The notes under the pieces were generated by a model. It worked only from the letters and a program-made list of their open reading frames with translations, was not told where the DNA came from and searched no databases. Shown here piece after piece: positions 43,490-52,330 of a DNA stretch of 64,000 bases. Both the position numbers and the translations under genes were made by a program. The stretch lies in assembly GCA_022649305.1 (NCBI GenBank), contig JALCNW010000015.1:1-64000 (forward strand), read 5' to 3'. The first letter of the stretch is position 1; every line of letters starts with the position of its first letter. The stretch comes from Enterobacter sp. (GTDB lineage Bacteria > Pseudomonadota > Gammaproteobacteria > Enterobacterales > Enterobacteriaceae).

Positions 43490-45427
43490 ATGAGCATATT
43501 AAACCGCTTTGTGAATTTGAAAATCAGCAAGAAATTATTTTTTGGTTATTCGACCGTCCTGTTAGTCACACTTGCCATTCTCACCACGGGCCTGATGGGG
43601 TTACTCAACGTTCAAGATAAAGTTGATAAAAACGGGCATACCACGGACCTGTTTAACGCCCTTTCTGCCGTACGGCTTGGTCGCACCAATTTTCAGTACA
43701 CGTTAGATCAGAAATACCTGGAACAGACCAACGCGGCAACGGAACGGATGCAGGCCACCGTGGCAAAAATGGATACGTTTACCTGGACCCCGGAGGGTAA
43801 AACAGCCCTCGATAACACCACGCGGGCGGTTAACAGCTATGTTGAGACGCTGGCGGCGTTCACAAAATCACTTTCAGCTAAAAAAGACAGCGAGCGCAAG
43901 CTGAACACGCAGGGCCTGTGCGATAGCTCCACGGTTGCCGCTTCCCTGAGCCAAAACACTACGCTCGATCTTGCGCATTCGCTGATTGCTTCCGATCTCG
44001 CCTTTGTGATGAGCGATATTGATTCGCAGGTATCCACCTTCAAACAGCATCCTTCCGATGAACTTCAGCACAGCATTCTTTCCAGCATCGACAATGGCAA
44101 GCGTGATGCCGACAGACTGCTCACCGTCGCCACGCAGGAGCACAAAGTGTGGATCCTCGCGAGCATAACCACCATGCAAAGCGTCGCCGCCGAGTTGGAT
44201 AATTACAAAAGCGTTTGGACTGCCCAGTCAACGCTTTCAGACAGTTTAACCGGCAAGGCCGCAGTGCTCACGCAAGCGATTCAAACCCTGTTTAACATGC
44301 AGCAGAAATTTGTTGCCAAGACGGTGGGCGATGTTCAGATGCAGATGGGGATTGTTGCCGCGATAGGTATTGCACTGGGCGTTCTGCTGGCGATGGGGAT
44401 TACCTTATCGATTACGCGTCCGCTTAATGAAACGCTGCGCGTCGCCGAGCAGATCGCTAAAGGTGATCTGACCAGCACGCTGTCCAGTACCCGCCGCGAC
44501 GAGCCGGGGCTGCTGATGCAGGCAGTGGCGACCATGAATGAAAATCTCAAGAACATCATTAATGACGTCCGCGACGGCGTGGATAGCGTAGCGCGATCGT
44601 CAACGGAAATCGCCGCAGGCAACATGGACCTCTCCGCACGCACCGAGCAGCAATCCGCAGCGGTGGTGGAAACCGCCGCCAGCATGGAAGAGCTCACGTC
44701 GACCGTGGCGCTGAATGCTGAGAACGCCAACCACGCACGCCTGTTGGCGCAAGAAGCCTCACTGAATGCCAACGAGGGTAGCCAGATTTCGAAGAAGGTG
44801 ATCGACACCATGAAAAACGTGCGCACCAGTTCGCACCGTATTTCTGAAATAACCACCGTCATTAACAGCATTGCCTTCCAGACCAATATTCTGGCGCTGA
44901 ACGCGGCGGTCGAAGCGGCACGCGCGGGCGATCAGGGTAAAGGCTTTGCGGTGGTCGCCGCCGAAGTCCGTACTCTGGCGCAGCGCAGCGCCCAGTCGGC
45001 GAAAGAGATCGAAAATCTGATCCACGAATCCGTTGGGCATGTGGATACCGGATTTAACCTGGTGGAAGGCGCCGGGGAGGCGATGTCGAAAATAGAGACA
45101 TCGGTTGCTCAGGTACGCGACATCATGAGCGAAATAGCCGCTGCCACCGACGAACAAAGCCGCGGAATAGCGCAGATTGCTCAGGCGATGGCCGAGATGG
45201 ATACCACGACTCAGCAAAATGCCGCGCTGGTCGAAGAGTCTTCTGCGGCAGCCAGTTCGCTGGAAGATCAGGCCGTGCAGCTTGAGAAAGTGGTCTCCGT
45301 TTTCCGGGTCTCAAAAGAGGCCAATCCGCAGCGCGAGTCCCGGCCCCTCGGTAAAAGCAGCATGGTGTCGTTGGCAACCAAAAAACATGCTACGGCCAAC
45401 AATCATGATGACTGGGTCAAATTCTGA
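43490..45427 (+). CDS. Methyl-accepting chemotaxis protein
   Basis: This 645-residue transmembrane chemoreceptor has TM1 at about 18-42, a large helical periplasmic sensor domain (about 45-285) and TM2 at about 288-310. A HAMP domain (about 312-365; ITRPLNETLRVAEQIAKGDL) leads to the coiled-coil signalling domain, whose hairpin tip reads IAFQTNILALNAAVEAARAGDQGKGFAVVAAEVRTLAQRSA in pieces characteristic of the Tsr/Tar class. It ends DDWVKF, fitting the xWxxF pentapeptide that tethers CheR/CheB, so it is a high-abundance-type receptor. The sensor domain is longer than in Tar/Tsr and its ligand is unknown. GAAGAG precedes the start. Confidence 0.92.
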   Translation: MSILNRFVNLKISKKLFFGYSTVLLVTLAILTTGLMGLLNVQDKVDKNGHTTDLFNALSAVRLGRTNFQYTLDQKYLEQTNAATERMQATVAKMDTFTWTPEGKTALDNTTRAVNSYVETLAAFTKSLSAKKDSERKLNTQGLCDSSTVAASLSQNTTLDLAHSLIASDLAFVMSDIDSQVSTFKQHPSDELQHSILSSIDNGKRDADRLLTVATQEHKVWILASITTMQSVAAELDNYKSVWTAQSTLSDSLTGKAAVLTQAIQTLFNMQQKFVAKTVGDVQMQMGIVAAIGIALGVLLAMGITLSITRPLNETLRVAEQIAKGDLTSTLSSTRRDEPGLLMQAVATMNENLKNIINDVRDGVDSVARSSTEIAAGNMDLSARTEQQSAAVVETAASMEELTSTVALNAENANHARLLAQEASLNANEGSQISKKVIDTMKNVRTSSHRISEITTVINSIAFQTNILALNAAVEAARAGDQGKGFAVVAAEVRTLAQRSAQSAKEIENLIHESVGHVDTGFNLVEGAGEAMSKIETSVAQVRDIMSEIAAATDEQSRGIAQIAQAMAEMDTTTQQNAALVEESSAAASSLEDQAVQLEKVVSVFRVSKEANPQRESRPLGKSSMVSLATKKHATANNHDDWVKF

Positions 45428-45491
45428 CTTCGGCCTGATGATTTAGCCCAATCTCGCCAGGCTTTAGCCTGGCGACAGCGCGACACAAAAA

Positions 45492-46340
45492 ATGCCTAAC
45501 ACCTATAAAAAGAACACCTTCTTTCCTTCTGCCATAAGCTCGCTTTTGGCTCGCCATTCGTCATGGCGCAAATCAAAGCAGCTGTCCGTGCAGGTTAAAG
45601 CCCTACAAACTGCGATTGATCAACGGCAAATCATCCCGTTTTATCAGTCCTTTGTGAATGCAGAAACGGGGGCATTAGCCGGAATTGAAGTGCTCGCAAG
45701 ATGGAAACATCCGCTGTGCGGCTATGTTTCCCCAGATATTTTTATTCCGCTGGCCGAGCAGCATCATCTTATCGTTGCGCTAACGCATTCACTGATGCAG
45801 CAGGTGATTTTCGATCTGCAATATCAGATCCACCGTATCCCGACGGGCATCTATATTTGCATTAATATCAGCGCACAAAATTGCCTCGATCCTGGTTTTG
45901 AATCCGATACCTGCGAGCTATTAAAGAAATTTAATGCCAATCAAAGTCAGGTGGTTATAGAGATAACTGAACGGCACCCGTTGCATTTTACCCCTCAGTT
46001 GAGCGAGTGGTTTGCCGCACTAAGAAGAGCCAACGTCTCGGTGGCGCTGGATGACTTTGGCACGGGGTATTCAAATTTGTCATACATCTCGGCCCTTAAT
46101 CCGGAATTCATTAAGATCGATAAAATGTTTGTCAGCCAGATTGGCGTCAGTTCCGATACTCGCCTGGTCGACAGTGTGATTGCGCTGGCAAAGAATATGC
46201 ACCTAAAAGTGATTGCCGAAGGAGTCGAAACGGAAGCTCAGGTCGCATACCTGCGTGATAAACATATCGATTTCCTACAGGGGTTTTATTTTTCAAAACC
46301 GGTTCCGGCGGCCGAGCTGATTAACGCCGTGGTGAGCTAA
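45492..46340 (+). CDS. EAL-domain c-di-GMP phosphodiesterase
   Basis: This 282-residue protein is a stand-alone EAL domain (about 38-280) after a short basic N-terminus, with no TM or sensor domain. The signature is EVL rather than EAL (IEVLARW). All catalytic elements remain: NIS near residue 123, the metal-binding Glu in IEITER, DDFGTGYSN, the Lys of IKIDK, EGVET and QGFYFSKP. It should therefore be active. It lies 64 bases after the chemoreceptor gene and may be co-transcribed, linking c-di-GMP turnover to motility and adhesion. Expression control is not visible. Confidence 0.9.
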   Translation: MPNTYKKNTFFPSAISSLLARHSSWRKSKQLSVQVKALQTAIDQRQIIPFYQSFVNAETGALAGIEVLARWKHPLCGYVSPDIFIPLAEQHHLIVALTHSLMQQVIFDLQYQIHRIPTGIYICINISAQNCLDPGFESDTCELLKKFNANQSQVVIEITERHPLHFTPQLSEWFAALRRANVSVALDDFGTGYSNLSYISALNPEFIKIDKMFVSQIGVSSDTRLVDSVIALAKNMHLKVIAEGVETEAQVAYLRDKHIDFLQGFYFSKPVPAAELINAVVS

Positions 46341-46344
46341 CGAT

Positions 46345-46368
46345 TACCCCCGCGCCAGCGCGGGGGTA
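46345..46368. terminator. Bidirectional hairpin between EAL and FhuE-like genes
   Basis: A perfect ten-pair stem TACCCCCGCG/CGCGGGGGTA with loop CCAG sits between two converging stop codons 33 bases apart. There is no T-run, but the stem is very stable. Confidence 0.75.
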
Positions 46369-46373
46369 GCCGG

Positions 46374-48542
46374 TTAGAACAGATAGCTCATGCTCACCGA
46401 CACGCTACGCGGTTCGCCATAGACAGCGGAATCGTCGAGATAAGAGTAATATTCACGATCGAACAGGTTGCTGATATTGGCCTGAACCGCCAGCTGTTTG
46501 GTCAGTTGATATTGCGCAAACAGGTCCACCAGCGGATAGCTGCCCTGATACAGACGCTGCGTTTCCCCATCCGGCCCGGTGACATCTTTATACACCCGGT
46601 TTTGCCAGTTAACGCCCCCGCCCAATGTCAGCTCCGCAAGCACCGGAAGACGATAGCGGCTGAAGAGTTTAAGCTGCGTTTGCGGCGCATAGCTGTTGAA
46701 CCGACCCTCGGTATCCCGCGCAACGTAGCGTGTGGCGCTGAAGGTCAGTTGCAGGTTATCGGTCACTGCACCGTTCACCTCAAATTCCGCCCCTTTACTC
46801 ACCGCCCCTTTTGTTGCGCGATAGGCCTGCTCGCTGGAGCCATTCACAAATTCACCGCTGATGGCTTCTGCTGCGTTTTCTTGTTCAATACGGAACACGG
46901 CGAAGTTGGTCGTCAGACGACCGTCCATCCAGTCGGCTTTCAAACCCGTTTCGTAGTTTTTGCCGGTCACCGGAGCGAGCCACGCGCCGTCTTTACTGCG
47001 CTTGGTTTGCGGGGCGAAGATTGAGGTGTAACTGGCGTAAGCCGATAAACTCTCGGTAAGGTCATACACTACGCCACCGTAAGGGGTGGTGTTGTATTTA
47101 CGCATATCGCCGCTGCTGCCATTGGTGCTGTACTGGGTATAACGCGCGCCCAGGATCAGCGACAGCGGGTCGGCAAGCGAGAAACGGGCTGCCGTGTAGA
47201 CCGATTTTTGACGCACAATATCATCCGCATTTTGATACCAGTCGCCCCACTCCGGCTCGGCCACGCTGCCATCCCAGTGATTATTGAATATACCGAGCTG
47301 GTCGCTGTCCATTGGCCCATCTTTACTGAACGTCGCGTTATGCTGGCGACTGTAGCTCGCCCCGGCCATCAGCTGATGCTGACGCCCCAAAAGCGCGAAC
47401 GGCCCGCTGGCGTAAGAATCGAAAGAGTCCAGCGTGCGTTTTCCGCGATCTTTGCTTCCCCAGCCGCTCGCGCCCTCACCCGTGTCTGCGTCGGGGTTCC
47501 CCATCACGTAGAGCAGCGTATCGTTGAACGTTTGTTCGCCGTGGGTGCCGTTGAAGCGGAATGACCAGCCGTTATCCCAGTTATGCGTCAGGTTAGCGAA
47601 GACTTTCCGCGATTCAATGTTATACCCGGTCCAGTCTGCTGAGGTGTTCACATTGCGATCGTAATGCGTGCGCGAGCCGTTGCTGTACAGGCTCGGCAAC
47701 CCACCCCAGGTAGGATTGGCGGTATTGGTTTGTTGGTAGTCCCAGCCGAGTGAAACCGTGGTGTTATCTGTGATATCAGCATCCATCACACCATAGAGGA
47801 ATTTCTTACGCTTTCCGTAACGGTCCAGCCAGCTGTCTTGATCCTGATAACCGGCGATGACGCGCGCGCGCAGGCTGCCGTCTGCATTAAGCGGCGCAGA
47901 GAGATCGGCCACATAACGCTGTTTATTCCAGCTCCCGTAGCTGACGCTAAGATTACCGGCAACGGTTTTGCTGTCGGCACGCTTTCGCACCATATTCACA
48001 GAGGCTCCCGGATCGCCCGCGCCCGTCATCAGGCCCGCCGCGCCGCGCACCACTTCGATGCGTTCGTAAATCGCCGTATCTCCCGTCGCGTCGCCGAAGT
48101 TCCAGGCATCGCCCATCGATGTCGGGATATCGTCATAAGAGAAGTTGGTGATTTCAAAGCCGCGCGAGAAGTAGTTTGAGCGTTCACTGTCAATCTGCTG
48201 CGACGAGACGCCCGTTGCGTTCGTCAGCACCTCATCGACGTTTTGCAGATCCTGATCCTGCATGCGCTGCTGCGTGACCACGCTAATGGACTGCGGTATG
48301 TCGCGCGGTGCCATCAGCATTTTGGTTCCCGCGCGGGTCGTTTTAACGGTGTAATCTTGCCGCTCGTCCGGGGTGCTTTCGGTCGCACCATAGACCACCA
48401 TATCCTGTTCACTGGTGTTCTCAGCCGCCAGCGCAGGATGCGCGACAGCCTGGATTGCCAGCGTCAGGAGCGAAATCGTAAAAGGTTTTTTGAATGCCAA
48501 TGCGGGTAAAACCCCGCCATTATCCCTGTCATTGAAATACAT
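46374..48542 (-). CDS. TonB-dependent receptor of the FhuE (coprogen/rhodotorulic acid) type
   Basis: This 722-residue outer-membrane receptor has a signal peptide ending ALAAEN (about 40), a TonB box (DMVVYG), a plug domain with the FhuE-like stretches AGTKM, RDIPQSISVV and ERIEVVRGAAGLMTGAGDP, and a barrel ending SYLF. Barrel landmarks such as SYGSWNKQRYVADL and ASYTSIFAPQ follow E. coli FhuE closely, though this is clearly a diverged relative rather than an obvious orthologue. Ferric coprogen or rhodotorulic acid is the likely ligand. A Fur box lies 36 bases upstream of the start. The C-terminal Phe is intact. Confidence 0.87.
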   Translation of the reverse strand: MYFNDRDNGGVLPALAFKKPFTISLLTLAIQAVAHPALAAENTSEQDMVVYGATESTPDERQDYTVKTTRAGTKMLMAPRDIPQSISVVTQQRMQDQDLQNVDEVLTNATGVSSQQIDSERSNYFSRGFEITNFSYDDIPTSMGDAWNFGDATGDTAIYERIEVVRGAAGLMTGAGDPGASVNMVRKRADSKTVAGNLSVSYGSWNKQRYVADLSAPLNADGSLRARVIAGYQDQDSWLDRYGKRKKFLYGVMDADITDNTTVSLGWDYQQTNTANPTWGGLPSLYSNGSRTHYDRNVNTSADWTGYNIESRKVFANLTHNWDNGWSFRFNGTHGEQTFNDTLLYVMGNPDADTGEGASGWGSKDRGKRTLDSFDSYASGPFALLGRQHQLMAGASYSRQHNATFSKDGPMDSDQLGIFNNHWDGSVAEPEWGDWYQNADDIVRQKSVYTAARFSLADPLSLILGARYTQYSTNGSSGDMRKYNTTPYGGVVYDLTESLSAYASYTSIFAPQTKRSKDGAWLAPVTGKNYETGLKADWMDGRLTTNFAVFRIEQENAAEAISGEFVNGSSEQAYRATKGAVSKGAEFEVNGAVTDNLQLTFSATRYVARDTEGRFNSYAPQTQLKLFSRYRLPVLAELTLGGGVNWQNRVYKDVTGPDGETQRLYQGSYPLVDLFAQYQLTKQLAVQANISNLFDREYYSYLDDSAVYGEPRSVSVSMSYLF

Positions 48543-48577
48543 GAATTTCCCATCCGGAATTGTTTTTGTGTGTAAAT

Positions 48578-48596
48578 GAGAATGGAAATCATAATT
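48578..48596. promoter_or_regulatory. Fur box upstream of the FhuE-like receptor
   Basis: The bases GAGAATGGAAATCATAATT match 14 of 19 positions of the Fur consensus and lie 36 bases upstream of the receptor ATG, where a repressor would block transcription or early elongation. Confidence 0.7.
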
Positions 48597-48698
48597 ATTT
48601 AATTTATTATGCGCAGGCTAATTTACTGGCAAAATGTAACCAAATATTTACTTGATAAAAATCAGATTGTTATGGCGGGGAATGGAGAGGCGGGTTGA

Positions 48699-48717
48699 CC
48701 GCCCCATCGCGGGGCGG
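48699..48717 (-). terminator. Hairpin after the DUF1471 gene
   Basis: A seven-pair stem CCGCCCC/GGGGCGG with a five-base loop lies 11 bases past the minus-strand stop. No T-run follows, so efficiency is uncertain. Confidence 0.55.
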
Positions 48718-48727
48718 CCAGAAAGGC

Positions 48728-49003
48728 TTATTTTTTCTTGTAGATATCAGCAGTACCGTGGATTTTTTTATCGGTATTGCCTGAGGTCAATACCAGCACA
48801 TCCGCGCCTTTTTCATCGGCTTTTTTGATGAGCTCTTCTTTCGCATCAGAGACGGCTGTTTCACCGGAGGTCGACACGGTCCCGATCTTTTCATACTGCG
48901 TTTCTACTTTCTTAAAATCTTCGCGAGTGAGCAGCTCGGCAGCGAAGGCGTTAGAGGTAAACAGAATGGCAGTTCCCAGCAGAATGGCAGTCGTCTTTTT
49001 CAT
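48728..49003 (-). CDS. DUF1471 (BhsA/McbA/YhcN family) periplasmic stress protein
   Basis: This 91-residue protein has a cleavable signal peptide (about 1-21, SNAFAAE) and one DUF1471 domain (about 30-88). Typical elements are [16 protein letters not shown] and [11 protein letters not shown]. Family members are small periplasmic or outer-membrane-associated proteins induced by acid, copper, peroxide or biofilm conditions, but their biochemical role is not settled. It stands alone, divergent from the BMC operon. AAGGAATTAGGTT lies before the ATG and supports the start. Confidence 0.88.
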   Translation of the reverse strand: MKKTTAILLGTAILFTSNAFAAELLTREDFKKVETQYEKIGTVSTSGETAVSDAKEELIKKADEKGADVLVLTSGNTDKKIHGTADIYKKK

Positions 49004-49323
49004 AACCTAATTCCTTGTGATTAATAAGAAACAGCGTAAACCTCACTGCAAACAGCAAGGTTTAATCAGCATGGTCGAGAAATGACAGAAGCGCCATTGC
49101 GGGAAGAGGATTCTTTTATAACAAATGGCGTGAAGTTATAACGTGTCATCATCGGCTCAAATGGATTTTTTTGTCAGTCAACACACCACGACAGCAACAT
49201 AATCCTGGCAAAGCACAAGCAGAGATAGCAGCTTCCCTCCCTCTCCATGACACCATGAAATCTCTTTTCACGTCCGACGATCGCATGTCGGTCATTCGTT
49301 TTAAGAGATAAGGTCGTTGAGAA
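49004..49323. other. 320-base divergent intergenic region left of the BMC operon
   Basis: No gene is seen. Close to the DUF1471 start it has an interrupted inverted repeat AAACCT..CTG-CAAA-CAG..AGGTTT (49038-49063). The promoter for the BMC operon's alcohol dehydrogenase gene must lie here, but I could not identify convincing CRP, FNR or sigma-54 sites. Confidence 0.5.
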
Positions 49324-50439
49324 ATGGCGAGTTCTTTTTTTTCTATTCCTAAAGTCTATTTTGGCGAAAACGCCATCGCAACGTTGCGCAGATTAAACCA
49401 TAAGAAGGTCGGGATCGTGACCGATGACTTTATGGCGTCGACCGGTAAAACGCGCTATTTGATCAACGAGATGCCGTTGGCTTCTGTCTCTATTTTTAGC
49501 GACGTCAAACCTGACCCCAGCATTGAGATCCTGCAAGCAGGTGCCGCGCAATTTAAGCGTTTCAAGCCGGATGTGATCATTGCACTCGGCGGGGGATCGT
49601 CGCTGGACGCCGCGAAAGGAATTAAGGTGACGCTGGAGGAGTATTTCTCCGAGCACGCCATTGAACTCATTGCCATCCCCACCACCAGCGGCTCCGGATC
49701 GGAAGTCACCGCCTATGCCATTATTTCAGATCCGCAAAATGGCCGAAAATATCCTCTTGTCGCGGATGAACTGGTGCCAGATTGCGCCATTTTGGATCCC
49801 CATCTGGTGAGCTCCGTTCCCCGTCACGTCGCCGTTGATACCGGCATGGATGTCCTTACGCATGCCATCGAGGCGCTGGTCTCCACAGGGGCAAATGACT
49901 TTAGCGACGCGCTGGCGGAAAAAGCCATTGCGCTTGCCTGGCAGCACCTGCCCGTCATTTTTGCGGATGAGAAAAACATTCAGGCACGCGCGCACATGCA
50001 CAATGCCTCCTGCATGGCAGGGATGGCGTTTAATTCTGCGGGGCTGGGCCTGGTGCACGGCCTGGCGCACGCCATTGGCGGCATGCTCCACATTCCGCAC
50101 GGCAAAATTAATGCCATGCTGTTGCCGTTGATTATTGAGGACAACGCTGAACATTCGCCCTATGCCTGCGAACGTTATCTGAGATGTGCCGCGATCATGG
50201 GTATTCAGGCTCCCACCCACCGGGAAACAGTCCGCGCGCTAGTCAATAGCCTTTGCGATATCAATCGCCACTTTGGCATTCCCGCCACGCTCGCCGAGCT
50301 TGGCACAGATCTGGCGACTCTCGAATCGTTACGCCAGCCGCTTATCGCAGCCGCGCTGGCCGATGGGTGTACAGCCTCAAATCCATATTCTCCCACGGCA
50401 AGCGATGTTGACCGACTCCTGACGCGGATCGCCGGGTAA
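49324..50439 (+). CDS. Iron-containing alcohol dehydrogenase (PduQ-like 1-propanol dehydrogenase)
   Basis: This 371-residue class III alcohol dehydrogenase reduces the aldehyde made in the microcompartment to alcohol and recycles NAD+. The N-terminal Rossmann part contains ALGGGSSLDAAKG (about 88-100). The C-terminal helical part supplies the Fe2+ ligands in MDVLTHAIEA (about 179-188) and in GLVHGLAHAIGGMLHIPHGKINA (about 245-267). It is the first gene of the BMC locus and the NAD+-regenerating partner of the aldehyde dehydrogenase at 55410. AAGG precedes the start. Confidence 0.9.
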   Translation: MASSFFSIPKVYFGENAIATLRRLNHKKVGIVTDDFMASTGKTRYLINEMPLASVSIFSDVKPDPSIEILQAGAAQFKRFKPDVIIALGGGSSLDAAKGIKVTLEEYFSEHAIELIAIPTTSGSGSEVTAYAIISDPQNGRKYPLVADELVPDCAILDPHLVSSVPRHVAVDTGMDVLTHAIEALVSTGANDFSDALAEKAIALAWQHLPVIFADEKNIQARAHMHNASCMAGMAFNSAGLGLVHGLAHAIGGMLHIPHGKINAMLLPLIIEDNAEHSPYACERYLRCAAIMGIQAPTHRETVRALVNSLCDINRHFGIPATLAELGTDLATLESLRQPLIAAALADGCTASNPYSPTASDVDRLLTRIAG

Positions 50440-50567
50440 ATCTGGACAAGATTGTCATCTTTCTTTCCGGGCGGTCAAAAAACTCCTGCGTGAGGGCAAA
50501 AAGCGCAACGCGGGAACGAATACGCTAAATCAGCCCTATTTCATTCCTTATTCAGGTCGTTGACGTT

Positions 50568-51260
50568 ATGAATACCAACCAGCAGCAAGCCGAATTGATT
50601 ACCCAACAAATTATCCAGGAACTGAAAGCTCAAGGCGCAAGGCCTGCCATTCAGGCGGCCAACGCAGTACAGACTCTGGATATCCCGGTGGGGATTTCTA
50701 ACCGCCATGTGCATCTTTGCCGGGAAGACATGGACGTTTTGTTTGGCTATGGCTCAACGTTAACCCGCATGAAAGCCGTCAAACAGCCAGGCCAGTATGC
50801 CGCCGTTGAGACCGTCACCTTGTGCGGCCCTAAAGGTGAATTGCAGAAAGTGCGGGTACTCGGCCCGTTGCGCAGCGCCACTCAGATTGAAATCTCCGTT
50901 TCCGATGGTTTTGCGCTCGGTATCAAAGCGCCGGTGCGGATGTCCGGCGATCTACAGGATTCACCGGGTATCGACATCATCGGCCCGTGCGGACGCGTGA
51001 CAAGGCACGGCGGCGCAATTGTCGCCTGGCGCCATATTCACATTTCCCCTTCCGAAGCGGAGCAATTTTCCCTGCGCGATGGAATGGAGATTGACGTGCG
51101 GATTGATGGCCATCGCGGCGGCATTCTCAGCCACGTGCGAGTACGCGTTAGCGCCGATGCTGTGCTGGAAATGCATATTGATGTGGAAGAGGCCAACGGC
51201 TTTGGCCTCCGCAATGGCGACTGCGTGCGACGCGTGATAACGGAATGCCATTATGGATGA
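50568..51260 (+). CDS. pduL: PduL-type phosphate acyltransferase with encapsulation helix
   Basis: This 230-residue enzyme converts acyl-CoA and phosphate to acyl-phosphate and free CoA, regenerating CoA inside the microcompartment. It has two beta-barrel PTAC domains; the metal-binding His sets are in ISNRHVHLC (about 43-51) and AWRHIHISPSEAEQF (about 150-164). The N-terminal 20 residues (NQQQAELITQQIIQELKAQG) form an amphipathic helix, the usual encapsulation peptide, followed by a linker. It overlaps the next gene by eight bases. Length equals PduL with N-terminal extension. Confidence 0.92.
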   Translation: MNTNQQQAELITQQIIQELKAQGARPAIQAANAVQTLDIPVGISNRHVHLCREDMDVLFGYGSTLTRMKAVKQPGQYAAVETVTLCGPKGELQKVRVLGPLRSATQIEISVSDGFALGIKAPVRMSGDLQDSPGIDIIGPCGRVTRHGGAIVAWRHIHISPSEAEQFSLRDGMEIDVRIDGHRGGILSHVRVRVSADAVLEMHIDVEEANGFGLRNGDCVRRVITECHYG

Positions 51261-52029
51261 ACGCCTGAAAATCAGGCTGCCTGGCAGAATCGCTGAGGTA
51301 AACCGGATCGACAACGATCGTTTTTCACAGCGAGTGGACGCCATCATCGATGAACTGTTGGCGCGTCGCCAGCAGCGCTTGCAAACGCATCAGGTCATGC
51401 GAGTAGTGGTGAGCGGAGAAGATCTCTCCACCCTACCCGCCACCCTGGAATGCCTCGCCGCACTGAGCAACGGGGGGTATTTATTGCTGCTGACCTTCTC
51501 GCATAGCGCCGCGTCGTCTTTCCTGCAAACGGCCTGTCTGGAAGGCCTTGCGCAACGCGGTATCGACGCCTTGTGCGATAACAGCGATCCCGCTCAGGCA
51601 TCAAACGACTATTGCGGGCTTTACCTGCCGGCCTTGTCCAGCAACAGCATGAGCAAAATCGCCTTGGGGATTCGCGATAACCTGGTGTGCCGCTGGGCGT
51701 TCCATGCCCTGAGCCAGACCAAACAGATCGTCGTCACCCTTAACGCCGAATGCCAGGACACCACGGCTGGCGCATTTTCACCTGCCTTTCAGGCGCGTCT
51801 TTCGCTTTATGCTCAAACGCTTGTGGAATATGGCTTTACGGTCATCGGTAAAGCTATCGCCGCCAGCAATACGCAAAACGTGCGCCGCGAGAAGCCGCTG
51901 ATAACGCTTAGCGACGTACGACAAATGCAGGCAGGCCAGTCCATGCAGATAGGCAGTAACACGCTGATTACGCCGGCCGCCCGAGATGAAATACGGGATC
52001 GCGGCATCACCATTATTCAGTCTTCCTAG
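51253..52029 (+). CDS. PduM-like BMC-associated protein with an extra N-terminal region
   Basis: This 258-residue protein ends in a region (about 215-257, TLSDVRQMQAGQSMQIG then ITPAARDEIRDRGITII) that resembles the C-terminus of PduM, a BMC component of unknown function. The preceding 200 residues contain a helical start and a Rossmann-like or flavoprotein-like stretch (VMRVVVSGEDLSTLPATLECLAALSNGG). PduM is about 160 residues, so this is longer than usual. It lies between the phosphotransacylase and pentamer genes, overlapping the former, so it is almost certainly a BMC component. Biochemical role is unknown. Confidence 0.72.
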   Translation: MDERLKIRLPGRIAEVNRIDNDRFSQRVDAIIDELLARRQQRLQTHQVMRVVVSGEDLSTLPATLECLAALSNGGYLLLLTFSHSAASSFLQTACLEGLAQRGIDALCDNSDPAQASNDYCGLYLPALSSNSMSKIALGIRDNLVCRWAFHALSQTKQIVVTLNAECQDTTAGAFSPAFQARLSLYAQTLVEYGFTVIGKAIAASNTQNVRREKPLITLSDVRQMQAGQSMQIGSNTLITPAARDEIRDRGITIIQSS

Positions 52030-52038
52030 GGGGGGAAT

Positions 52039-52329
52039 ATGTATCTGGCTAAGGTCACAGGGGCATTGGTCTCCACGACAAAACATGCCTCACTCAATGG
52101 GGCGAAACTGCTGATTGTCGCCCGCCTGGACGAGCATTATCAGCCCACGGGGACAGCGCAGGTCGCCGTTGATTGCGTTGGCGCGGGGAACGGCGAAATT
52201 GTGATCGTGACGACGGGAAGTTCCGCCCGCATGAGTAACAGCAAAGAGCATTCGGTGATTGATGCGGCAGTGGTTGGCATCGTCGATGCTCTGGATATCA
52301 ACGGGCAATCATCCACCGGTGAGAAATAG
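52039..52329 (+). CDS. BMC-P (EutN/CcmL/PduN family) vertex pentamer protein
   Basis: This 96-residue protein of the EutN/CcmL fold forms pentamers that cap the vertices of the icosahedral shell. Typical elements are YLAKVTGALVSTTKH at the start, GAKLLIV, AVDCVGAGNGEIVIVTTGSSAR in the middle and DAAVVGIVDAL near the end. It has an AGGGGGG Shine-Dalgarno right after the preceding stop. It is the only BMC-P gene in the window, enough for a closed shell. Confidence 0.92.
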   Translation: MYLAKVTGALVSTTKHASLNGAKLLIVARLDEHYQPTGTAQVAVDCVGAGNGEIVIVTTGSSARMSNSKEHSVIDAAVVGIVDALDINGQSSTGEK

Positions 52330-52330
52330 C

